Positions 18,045-26,494 of a stretch of DNA of 64,000 nucleotides are shown here, piece after piece. Below the pieces are notes generated by a model that saw only the letters and a program-made list of their open reading frames with translations, did not search any database and had not been told where the DNA came from. The stretch's first letter is position 1, and every line of letters begins with the position of its first letter. Where the stretch lies: NCBI RefSeq assembly GCF_000725425.1, contig NZ_CP006019.1, positions 1,772,480-1,836,479 of the forward strand. The letters are read 5' to 3'. Origin of the DNA: Palaeococcus pacificus DY20341. Lineage in GTDB: Archaea; Methanobacteriota_B; Thermococci; Thermococcales; Thermococcaceae. A program made the position numbers and the translations under genes.

Positions 18045-18782
18045 ATGCTCTCTTTCATTTTTCTTGGCTTCCTCGTTGGCATTTTAGTCGGCCTCACGGG
18101 TGTCGGCGGAGGAGCATTAATGACACCTTCGCTCATCTTTTTTGGAGTTGAACCGTTAACAGCTGTTGGCACTGATTTGGTTTACGCCACGATTACAAGG
18201 GTTTTTGGGGTGTTCTTCCACAACAAAAAGGGCCACGTTAAGAAAGATATTGCCCTAAAGCTCTTCACGGGCAGCGTTCCTGCCATAGTGTTAGCTTCAA
18301 TTATTTTAAGGATAGTAAGTAAGAAGGAGATTAATCAATATTTAACTCTCGTATTGGGAATTATACTTGTTGCCACATCCACGATAACCATTTTAAAAGG
18401 AGAGTTTAGGAAGAGAACGTTTAGCTCCCATACTTTGATTATTCTCGGGTTTGTGGTGGGTTTGATTGTTCAATTCACATCGGTTGGCGCCGGCGTTATT
18501 GTCAGCTTTGCGCTCATGAACTTCACTGATTTAGAGCCGAGATACGTTGTTGGCACCACGATTTTCTACGGCCTTTTGCTTGCCTCACTAAGCGCTTTGA
18601 GCCACATAACTCTTGGAAATGTGGACTATCTTTTAGCGCTCTCCTTGATTGTAGGAACGATTCCAGGGGTTTATATGGGCACACATATAAACTCAAGCAT
18701 TCCCAAGGATAAGCTTAAGAGCTTCGTTAACATGATAATCCTAGGGATAGGACTGGTGATACTCCTAACCGAACTTGGGTGA
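18045..18782 (+). CDS. TauE/SafE-family membrane transporter
   Basis: The protein has 245 residues with about eight spans. GFLVGILVGLTGVGGGALMTP is the first of two family repeats, split here as GLTGVGGGALMTP; the second is FVVGLIVQFTSVGAGVIVSF. The family moves sulfite, sulfoacetate or related organosulfur anions. Its place directly after APS kinase suggests sulfate or sulfite movement, although direction is unknown. SD GAGGTGATGCC precedes the ATG. The next gene starts within 6 nt of its stop. Confidence 0.85.
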   Translation: MLSFIFLGFLVGILVGLTGVGGGALMTPSLIFFGVEPLTAVGTDLVYATITRVFGVFFHNKKGHVKKDIALKLFTGSVPAIVLASIILRIVSKKEINQYLTLVLGIILVATSTITILKGEFRKRTFSSHTLIILGFVVGLIVQFTSVGAGVIVSFALMNFTDLEPRYVVGTTIFYGLLLASLSALSHITLGNVDYLLALSLIVGTIPGVYMGTHINSSIPKDKLKSFVNMIILGIGLVILLTELG

Positions 18783-18787
18783 GTTTT

Positions 18788-20317
18788 ATGAGTGAGGCAA
18801 GTCAAGCTCTGCAGAAGATTGCTAGGGGGATCAGCATTATATTCATCGGAACCATTATCTCAACACTCTTCGGATTCTTTAATAAAGCGATTATTGCCAG
18901 GTATTTTGCCACGGCGGAGTATGGCGTTTTTAATTTAGCCCTAACAGTTTTCAGCATAGCTTTGGTTATTGCCACACTCGGTTTTGGAAGTTCTCTTCCA
19001 CGGGAAGTTGCGATTTATAAGGAGAAGAAGCCCTTCCAGCTGTGGGATTTGGTCTCAACAGCGATTACTATCCTTATTTTCAACGGTGTGCTGTTGGCAC
19101 TTTTTCTAATTATCGGGGCAAACAGTGCTGCTCAGATATTTCATGATGCGAGACTTGAAGAGCCCTTAAAAATAATAGCCTTTGCACTCCCTTTTTCGGC
19201 TTTAACTGCAGGCATAGTCGCAATTTCAAGAGGATTTGGGAGAGTCAGGGAGAAGGTTTACTTCCAGAACATTTTCTATCCAATGGTGTTTTTTGCCCTT
19301 ATTTTAACCGGCGCACTTTTGAAGTTTGATTTTTCGTACATATTCTTCGCTTACGCCGCTGCACAGGGATTAACACTAATTTTTCTGCTTTTCGATGTTT
19401 CGAGAATTAGGCTGATTAAGTTTAGAATTAAACTCATTCCATCTCTAGGAAAAGAACTTGTGGTGTTCTCCTTACCCTTAATGTTTACGGGAATTTTAGG
19501 GTTTATAATGACCCGTACTGACACGTTAATGCTTGGGTACTATTTAAATTCGGAAATTGTGGGGATTTATAATGCTGCCGCTCCTTTAGCCAGCATGCTT
19601 CCAATTTTCTTGAATTCTGCGGGCTTTCTCTACATGCCTATCGCTTCTCAGCTTTATGCTCAGGGAAAACTTAGAGAGATGGGAAGGGTTTATCAAATTC
19701 TTACAAAATGGGTGTTTTTGCTAACTCTACCCGCTTTTGCGGTGATGTTTCTCTTTCCAGAGGTCGCAGTTAATTTCTTCTTTGGAGAAAAGTACTTAGG
19801 GGCAAGCAAAGCCCTCCAGATTTTAGCCCTTGGTTTTATGTTTCATACTTTCCTCGGATTGAATGGGTTGAGCTTAACTGTAATCGGGGAGCCGAAGTTG
19901 AATTTAATTGGGAACTCCTTTGCAGCTGTCCTTAACGTTATACTCAATATCCTGCTGATCCCAGCATACGGGCTTGATGGTGCCGCCGTTGCCACTGCAG
20001 TTTCTTATTTTGTTGCTAACGTTTTTAGGTCATTTTGGCTCTATAGAAATGCTAAAATTCATCCTTTTAGCTGGAATTATGTTAAGCCGTTGGTGATTAG
20101 TTTTGTATTGCTGGGATTAATTGAGAGTTTACACTTAAGAGTGCCTAATATCTGGTACGCAGTGCCTGTTTTGGCGGTGTTTTTAGGAATTTACTTTTTG
20201 CTCGTCCTGCTCAGTAAAAGTATAGATAAAGAGGATGTTGAGCTGTTGTTAGCGGTGGAGAGGAAGTTAGGGGTAAATTTGGAGATAATAAAGAAAATTT
20301 TGAGGAGGTTTGTTTAG
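18788..20317 (+). CDS. Wzx/RfbX-like polysaccharide flippase (copy 2)
   Basis: The protein has 509 residues, the same length as copy 1 at 5666-7195 and similar throughout. Shared parts include MSEASQALQ at the N-terminus, YGVFNLALTV and the C-terminal WNYVKPLVISFVLLGLI. The paralog's start supports ATG 18788 over GTG 18779; GGGTGAG lies before it. It ends the sulfate operon, so the exported glycan may be the one that receives sulfate. The two copies form a 13-kb inverted pair. Confidence 0.88.
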   Translation: MSEASQALQKIARGISIIFIGTIISTLFGFFNKAIIARYFATAEYGVFNLALTVFSIALVIATLGFGSSLPREVAIYKEKKPFQLWDLVSTAITILIFNGVLLALFLIIGANSAAQIFHDARLEEPLKIIAFALPFSALTAGIVAISRGFGRVREKVYFQNIFYPMVFFALILTGALLKFDFSYIFFAYAAAQGLTLIFLLFDVSRIRLIKFRIKLIPSLGKELVVFSLPLMFTGILGFIMTRTDTLMLGYYLNSEIVGIYNAAAPLASMLPIFLNSAGFLYMPIASQLYAQGKLREMGRVYQILTKWVFLLTLPAFAVMFLFPEVAVNFFFGEKYLGASKALQILALGFMFHTFLGLNGLSLTVIGEPKLNLIGNSFAAVLNVILNILLIPAYGLDGAAVATAVSYFVANVFRSFWLYRNAKIHPFSWNYVKPLVISFVLLGLIESLHLRVPNIWYAVPVLAVFLGIYFLLVLLSKSIDKEDVELLLAVERKLGVNLEIIKKILRRFV

Positions 20318-21651
20318 AGCTTTATCTTTGGAATTTTAGTTATAGTAGTGGTTTTTAGGAACTTTACGATCTCTTTTTTCATATGTTTTACAATATCTTC
20401 TGTGACTTCGATAGTTGGGTCATATGATATTATATTTTCAAAGTTCCACTCAGTGACGTTGAATATTCCTTTGAAACCTCTGTGATACACTGCTATCCGA
20501 TATCTGTTGAGTTCTGAGTAGCGAATCTTCTCAGCCTCTGAAAGTAGGGAAGGATCTATGGGATTTGACACACCGTACGATTCAGCGAAAACCGTTTCTG
20601 AGTACAGCTCTCCATCCGAGTGAACTTGACCCTCGAGAAGCCCTATTAGGAAGGATGCCAAGGAGGTCAAGCTTACGTAGCCTTCGCGCTTTTCTATCTC
20701 TACATCCCATGAAGAGGGATACTTTATCATCAGAGGGACCCTAAGGAGTTCATCATAGAGGAACGTCCCATGGAGTGTCTTCCCACGCTCCCCAATGAGT
20801 TCACCATGATCACTAACTACAACTACCAGGGAATCCTCAAAAACTCCCTTTCTTTTCAGTATGTTCATTATATCCAAGAGACGGGAGTTTAAGTAGACCG
20901 TAGCCTCTCAATACTTTTGTCTCCATAAGTTTAAAAGCTTCTCATCAATTCCTTTCTCTTTAAAGTTCAAGTAAAAAGAGATGGGAGGATTTAGAAATAA
21001 AGGATGATGAACTTCCATAAGATTGAGAAAGACAAAAGTGGGCTCTTTAAAATTCAATCCCCTAAGTATATTGACAGCCTTTTTTGAACCCTTTTCTATT
21101 GGCCACTTACGAAAGTATCTCCGATAATAGTGTTGAATGCGTATCCATAAGAAGTTAAATGGAAGCTTAAGGAGAAGTTTGTATCTTCCAGAGCCTGCGA
21201 GACGCTTTATAAGGCGTAGTTTTGAACTGTTACATTCCACCCATGTCTTAAAAACAATGTTCCTCTCCTTTTTGGTAAGAATCGATGAAGGTTGCGACGG
21301 ATAGATATCCCAAAATTTTTCAAACTGAGAAAAACCAAATTCCGGCCTCACAAACATGTTAGCACTTAGAAGGTATGTTTCATACTCCTGTTCAATAAGA
21401 TAACTAAGCAGAGAATTAGGGCCATTAAATTTGACTTGAAAATTCTTTCGATCTTTAGTCTCATGAGCGCCATGAAGTAACGGGTATAATCCACTAAAAA
21501 TAGAAGCATGTGCCGGAAGAGTCCAAGGAGATGGTGTTATTACCTTATTATAACTAATAAAACCCAATTCAGAAAGAGACTCCCGTATTATATTCCCATA
21601 ATCATCCCGAAGGGTATCCAATACTATGAAGACAATATGAGGATTCTTCAT
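20314..21651 (-). pseudogene. Sulfatase-like alkaline-phosphatase-superfamily gene interrupted by in-frame TGA
   Basis: Both halves lie in one frame. From ATG 21651 come FIVLDTLRDD (Asp12), SPWTLPAHASIFSG (Thr44 at the nucleophile position) and LNLMEVHHP, then a TGA at 20908-20910 (codon 248). Reading on without a frame change gives EATVYLNSRLLDI, VVVSDHGELIGERG and a normal C-terminus, 445 codons in all. Only one base need differ to restore the gene. The nucleophile position is Thr-Leu-Pro-Ala-His, not Cys/Ser-x-Pro-x-Arg, so it was more likely a phosphatase or phosphotransferase than a formylglycine sulfatase. Recent nonsense mutation, sequencing error or readthrough are all possible; no SD supports a separate second gene. 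It follows the GT2 gene by 14 nt. Confidence 0.8.
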
Positions 21652-21665
21652 TTTGATTTCCCCTA

Positions 21666-22511
21666 TTATGGCAATAAACTTGCTAGATTTAATGGCAACT
21701 TTTGTTTTAACCTGATTAACATCAGTCGCTTTAATGAAGGATAGCTTAATCCGTACTCCATAGAGACAACTCCTTTTAAATTCCACTTCCTCAAGAAATA
21801 TTGTTTGGACTGAGATATTCTCTTTTTGTTGAACCTATACATGCTCAGATACTCTCTGCCCCCTCCTGGAAAATGGAAAAAGAAAACAGAGGGCACGATA
21901 GCAAATCTCCACCTTCCAAGCCTTTTATGGGCTAAATAAAAATCAAGATGCTCAAACCCGATTTTATAAGTTGGATCCCATGAATAGTCGTTTAGGACTT
22001 TTCTCCTTACCAGAATTGCATTGGGAACTAGATCAAACTCTAAATATCCAACATCTTCTGAAAACTTAGGCTTAAGAGGGGGATCGTATTTTATCAAATA
22101 TCTATCCTTAATCCTTAAATTACATGCAAAACACCTATATCTCCCCTTCTCTATTAAACACCCCGCAACACCACCTAAATGTTTTTCCCTTTCAAGAACT
22201 CTTTTTAAAACTTCCACATTGTTAACTGTCATATCATCGTCAATTACCAATAGATATTTAGATTTAGAGGCCCTTACAGCCTCATTTCTTCCAAAAGCTA
22301 AACCGGAATCATAGGGAAGCTTAAGAACTTTCAAAGGAAGGCTATTCTCAAATTTTTTGTAAATGAAGTCTTTCAAGGGATTCTGCTCACCGTCATCTGC
22401 AACGATAATCTCTCCAAATCCTTTTCCAACTAATGAACCTAAGACTGACTCTAATTTGTCCGGCCGGTTAAATGTTTTTATAATCACACTTATATCGTTA
22501 AGATAACTCAT
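21666..22511 (-). CDS. Glycosyltransferase family 2
   Basis: A GT-A glycosyltransferase of 281 residues. SVIIKTFNRPDKLES starts the Rossmann-like fold, IVADDGE binds the nucleotide, and VIDDDMTV gives the metal-binding DxD. A later GFEHLDFYLAHKRLG holds the acceptor-side acidic residues. SD GGGGGT lies before ATG 22511. It is first in a two-gene minus-strand unit with the interrupted sulfatase-like gene, and is divergent from another phosphodiesterase-like gene. Confidence 0.86.
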   Translation of the reverse strand: MSYLNDISVIIKTFNRPDKLESVLGSLVGKGFGEIIVADDGEQNPLKDFIYKKFENSLPLKVLKLPYDSGLAFGRNEAVRASKSKYLLVIDDDMTVNNVEVLKRVLEREKHLGGVAGCLIEKGRYRCFACNLRIKDRYLIKYDPPLKPKFSEDVGYLEFDLVPNAILVRRKVLNDYSWDPTYKIGFEHLDFYLAHKRLGRWRFAIVPSVFFFHFPGGGREYLSMYRFNKKRISQSKQYFLRKWNLKGVVSMEYGLSYPSLKRLMLIRLKQKLPLNLASLLP

Positions 22512-22595
22512 TAGTTATACCCCCTATGTATCAAAGACTGCAAAGTATACAAAAACTTTATTATCTCTGCATCAGGAAGAGATTTGGGAAATAAA

Positions 22596-23486
22596 ATGAA
22601 TAGAAAAATAGTCATACTAGGTATTGATGGCTTGGAGTATAACCTAGTAAGGGAGTGGAATCTTAAGTATATCACACAAAAGGCGTACACTAAAACCAAT
22701 CTCTCTGATTTTGAGGTTATAGTAACCCCCCCTATTTGGGCATCTATGATTACTGGAGAAAGGATACCTGAGATAGAAGAACCATTCATAAAAAGACATA
22801 GATTCATTGCTCACAAAGGCAAGTCCAGCAAAGTAAAAGTTCCATGGTATGTAAGACTGGGTTCAAAGATATTGCCATTAGGAATAAGGAGAAAAATAGG
22901 AGAAGCAATAATAAAGAGAGTGACTGGAGACCCATTTTTAGCTACCCACGACTACCTGCTAAGAACACGGAAGTATAAGACAATTTTTGACTACTTTGAT
23001 AAGACCTGGACAAACGGGATCCCATCCTATGGAAGAAACGTCTCGACGCCTAAAGTCAAAACAGCTATGGCAGAGGCCGTGAAGGGAAACCTAAAGCCTC
23101 TTGTAGAATATGCAATGAAGACTTATGAACAGGATAGAAGAGCTCTCTTTGAGGCACTTGATAAAGATTATGAATTAATATTCTGGTACACTCCATTCCT
23201 CGATGAGATTTCTCATTTTTACATTAGAAAAAAGCTAAAGCTTATGAATATTTACTTTGATTTGAACAAACTTGTTAAGAAAGTCTCTGAGAAACTTGAT
23301 GAAACCGATGTGCTCTACATAATCTCAGATCACGGAATGGAACCAATTTCAGAAGATCCACGAGGTGGCGATCATTCAGATCATGGATTTTTCAGTAGTA
23401 ATACTGGTGAACTTATCAAGAAGCCTCAAGATCTCTTTAAATTAGTTGTTAGTAAATCTCCAAGATCAAATTTTAACTATCCGTAG
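22596..23486 (+). CDS. Alkaline-phosphatase-superfamily protein (short form)
   Basis: The protein has 296 residues. GIDGLEYN (Asp11), VTPPIWASMITG (Thr44), FLDEISHFY, ISDHGMEP and GDHSDHGFFS supply the expected metal ligands, although it is some 160 residues shorter than the two full-length relatives in this window. ATG 22596 lacks a strong SD; a TATA-like ACTTTATTATC is about 30 nt upstream, so a short or absent leader is likely. The 3' end runs 21 nt into the convergent GT2 gene. Substrate unknown. Confidence 0.7.
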   Translation: MNRKIVILGIDGLEYNLVREWNLKYITQKAYTKTNLSDFEVIVTPPIWASMITGERIPEIEEPFIKRHRFIAHKGKSSKVKVPWYVRLGSKILPLGIRRKIGEAIIKRVTGDPFLATHDYLLRTRKYKTIFDYFDKTWTNGIPSYGRNVSTPKVKTAMAEAVKGNLKPLVEYAMKTYEQDRRALFEALDKDYELIFWYTPFLDEISHFYIRKKLKLMNIYFDLNKLVKKVSEKLDETDVLYIISDHGMEPISEDPRGGDHSDHGFFSSNTGELIKKPQDLFKLVVSKSPRSNFNYP

Positions 23487-24371
23487 TATTTTCTGGATAT
23501 TACTTGTTACACTCATATCTTTTTTTACAAGCTCCAATATCCACTTGTTATCAACTCTATTCTCTTTTTTCTCCAATTTCTCCAGATATCCCTTGAGAAA
23601 CCCGGAAGCTTTTATTGGATTATCGAGTATTCCCATATACAGAACCCATAACAAAACTGATAATGTAGGTGTTCCCAAATAATAATTAACATATCCCCGT
23701 TTTATGGATGACTTATAATACCCATATCTCTCTTGTGTTGGCCTCATTTGAACTGCAATGGCATTAACAATTTGCTTCACCTTCCAGCCTTTTATTCTAG
23801 CCATATAATTCGAAAGAACATCTGGAGCATAGAATTTTTTATATCCTCCAATATCATTAAAGCACTCTCTTCTGAAAACACGTGGGCTTCCTCTGGCAAA
23901 TTTTGGGTTAGTACGTTCCCAAACTAATTTCTTTCCACGTAATATATAAACCCCTCCACTGGTAATACCTAATTGGGGATCTCTTCTAAATTCATTTAAA
24001 ACTTTTTCAAAAAATTTTCGTTCTAAAATAAAATCCGCATCTACAAGTCCAATAAATCCATAAGGAAACCCTGCTTCACGTGCAATTTTTCTAGCAATTT
24101 TAAATCCCTCTCTAACAACGACAGAATACCTATATGTGGGATCATACTCAAAAACTTCATCCTTAAGCTCATGACTTATAATCCAGCTGTGTTTTTTTGA
24201 AAGATTATCAATAATCGTTTTAGTATTGTCAGTGCTGTTATCATTCACAATAACCCACAAGCTTGGCCTAATGCTTTGGTTAATAACACTTTTAGCAAGT
24301 AGGGGTAATGTTTCTTCTTCATTTTTTGCTGGGGTTACTAAGATGTATTTCTTAGTTTTCATGCTTCTCAT
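23466..24371 (-). CDS. Glycosyltransferase family 2
   Basis: The protein has 301 residues: ILVTPAKNEEETL (fold start), VIVNDNSTDNT (nucleotide binding), GLVDADFIL (DxD metal motif) and ERTNPKFARGSPRVFRREC, typical of archaeal GT2. ATG 24371 is chosen with GGTGGAG about 6 nt upstream. The start overlaps the upstream GT4 gene by 20 nt, so they are cotranscribed. It converges with the phosphodiesterase-like gene. Confidence 0.86.
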   Translation of the reverse strand: MRSMKTKKYILVTPAKNEEETLPLLAKSVINQSIRPSLWVIVNDNSTDNTKTIIDNLSKKHSWIISHELKDEVFEYDPTYRYSVVVREGFKIARKIAREAGFPYGFIGLVDADFILERKFFEKVLNEFRRDPQLGITSGGVYILRGKKLVWERTNPKFARGSPRVFRRECFNDIGGYKKFYAPDVLSNYMARIKGWKVKQIVNAIAVQMRPTQERYGYYKSSIKRGYVNYYLGTPTLSVLLWVLYMGILDNPIKASGFLKGYLEKLEKKENRVDNKWILELVKKDMSVTSNIQKILRIVKI

Positions 24372-25563
24372 TATTATCTCCACCGTGAACTTTCTGTAAG
24401 ACTTTTATAAATCTTTTAGCGGAGCTTTCTCTGCTGAATCTCTTAACATATCTGAGAGCTTGAACCCTCAGCTTTTCAAAATTTGAGTTTAAAAGTTTCC
24501 TAATACACTCAGCGATTTCTTCTGGAGTTCTCCCTACGCATCCAACCTTGCTTTCCTCTGCAATCCTCTCTATCTCTCCAACACCTACTCCTATGAATGG
24601 CAAACCGCATGCTAAATACTCATAGATTTTTGAGGGTATTGCATATTTTAAGCTCTCATCGGCTTTTATTGGGGCCACACCAATGGTGGAAGAGCAGAGA
24701 AGATTGACGACTTCCTTTCTTGAAAGCATTCCGATGTAGCTTACCCACTTGGACAAACCAAGTTTTTCAGCCTTTTTTAGAGTTTCTTTGAGGTTTTCCC
24801 CACTCCCTGCAAGGATCAAGGGTATTCTATCTTTTTCCTCAACTAGAGCATAGCCTTCTAAAAACGTGTCGAAATCCTGAGCATGTCCAAAATAGCCAGT
24901 ATAGACCATTTGGGGTTTTCTTTTAGATTTTTCGCATTTGAATGTTTCTAGATCAACGCCATTCGGAACAACATAACATTTGGTGGGGTCTATTCCATAT
25001 TCCTCAACCAGTTGACGTCTTATCTTGGGGGTAACAAGGGTTACAGCATTAGCGGTTTGAAGGGCTTTGGACTCCAGAAACCTAAAAACTCTCTCAACAA
25101 TACTCCCCCTTTTTATAAAGCCGAGACTAACACTGACATCCAAAAATAGATCTCTAATATCTACTATAACTTTTTTTCTTAGGAGTTTACCAATAAGAGC
25201 AACCACGTACATTTGAGGTGGTGGTGAAGTGATCAAGATCACATCTGAATGTTTTCTATTGAAAACCAGCCATATGTTTGCCAAAACTGGAAAAATAGTG
25301 TAATACAAAACTCTCTCAATGCTTGAAGCATCTTTTTTAATCGGTTGATATGTAAACAACCGAATAATATCCCCCTCTTTTTTAATTAGCCTAGATTCCC
25401 GGGGAAATGTTCCAAAGGGATAAGTTTCAACTGCAGAAACAACAATAACTTTGACTCCAAATTTGGTTAGATACTTGTACAAATCCCCTATTCTTGATGC
25501 ATTGCCTCCTTTTTCCGGAGGAAATACTTGGGAAAACATTACTACAGTTATGTTCGTTTTCAT
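24352..25563 (-). CDS. Glycosyltransferase family 4
   Basis: A GT-B enzyme of 403 residues. FPPEKGGNASRIGDL is the N-terminal glycine loop, DIRDLFLDV and VPNGVD are typical of WbuB-like GT4 enzymes, and YTGYFGHAQD opens the donor domain. SKIYEYLACGLPFIGV takes the place of the usual EX7E region with Glu before the loop. It is the first gene of a two-gene glycosyltransferase operon at the right edge of the glycan region. Confidence 0.88.
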   Translation of the reverse strand: MKTNITVVMFSQVFPPEKGGNASRIGDLYKYLTKFGVKVIVVSAVETYPFGTFPRESRLIKKEGDIIRLFTYQPIKKDASSIERVLYYTIFPVLANIWLVFNRKHSDVILITSPPPQMYVVALIGKLLRKKVIVDIRDLFLDVSVSLGFIKRGSIVERVFRFLESKALQTANAVTLVTPKIRRQLVEEYGIDPTKCYVVPNGVDLETFKCEKSKRKPQMVYTGYFGHAQDFDTFLEGYALVEEKDRIPLILAGSGENLKETLKKAEKLGLSKWVSYIGMLSRKEVVNLLCSSTIGVAPIKADESLKYAIPSKIYEYLACGLPFIGVGVGEIERIAEESKVGCVGRTPEEIAECIRKLLNSNFEKLRVQALRYVKRFSRESSAKRFIKVLQKVHGGDNNEKHEN

Positions 25564-25731
25564 TTAATGTGCCTCACCGCTAAATTTAATTAAAAGAGAT
25601 TTTTTAAGTTTTAGGTTCGGAAAGATAAATGAATCCTAGGTATATCCTTTGGTATTACACTTCTTATCAAAGTTAAAAGCATTCAATTTCAGGAAAATCT
25701 ATTTAAGCTTAAGTGTACTATATCTCACTCC

Positions 25732-26454
25732 ATGAGGCAATTGAAAAGAATAGCTTTGAGTTCAAGCGTTGTAATCTTATTAATAACTTTATGGGGATTG
25801 TATAGAGCAGACATCATTGATAAAGTAGATATTCTTTTAACGGCTGCATCCACTATTGCAACGGTAGTAATGGCCATAACTATATATCAGTTAGATCTTA
25901 CGCTTAAACAGTTAAGATTTGAAGCACTCAATAGAGTTTATGACATTTTGAACAATGACATTAAAGAGGAATTAAATACGATTTTTGAATGGGCAAAGAA
26001 GGACATGAGAGCCGAAGAAATCTTAGGAGACACCAAGAGTAACGATAACTCAATAAAGAAGAATATAGATGCAGTTAGATACGTTAGTGTGGCGTTTAAT
26101 AAGGTAGGTTATTACGTGTACAAGGATTTTATAGACGTATCGTTTATCCAAGAAGAGCTAGGGGGACTTGTAGTTAAGTCTTTCCTCGCGATTAAACCCT
26201 ACCTCTCGTACATGAGGAATCAAAACGAGAGTCCGGAGGAACCGTGGTTCATGAGAAGATTCTATTTAATGATTACAGTTGCGTGTGAGAGCTATCTCAA
26301 GAAACATCATCCTCAGACTTTTGAAAAGATTTTGGAAGACTACGGAAGAGACGAAGATAAAACCGCTTATAAGAATAAGCAAAGCATTGTTCCCGACAAA
26401 TGGCTCGCAGATGACGTTAAAAGTTGGCTCAAAAAACATGGATTCAAGGCATAA
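25732..26454 (+). CDS. Uncharacterised two-span membrane protein
   Basis: The protein has 240 residues. Two spans (about 8-26 and 34-55) are followed by a mainly helical, charged cytosolic domain (KEELNTIFEWAKKDM). I do not recognise the family with confidence; it has the general plan of DUF4760-like bacterial proteins. TATTTAAGC at about 25702 is roughly 25 nt upstream of the start and no SD is visible, so a leaderless mRNA is likely. It stands between the glycan region and the protease gene. Confidence 0.65.
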   Translation: MRQLKRIALSSSVVILLITLWGLYRADIIDKVDILLTAASTIATVVMAITIYQLDLTLKQLRFEALNRVYDILNNDIKEELNTIFEWAKKDMRAEEILGDTKSNDNSIKKNIDAVRYVSVAFNKVGYYVYKDFIDVSFIQEELGGLVVKSFLAIKPYLSYMRNQNESPEEPWFMRRFYLMITVACESYLKKHHPQTFEKILEDYGRDEDKTAYKNKQSIVPDKWLADDVKSWLKKHGFKA

Positions 26455-26494
26455 TTTTTAAACCCTCTTTCCAATGAAATTTTAGGTGAGTCAA

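Noticed and set aside
20908-20910. TGA as a selenocysteine codon
   Set aside because: Thermococcales are not known to encode selenocysteine, the site is not an active-site position, and no SECIS-like hairpin was evident beside it.
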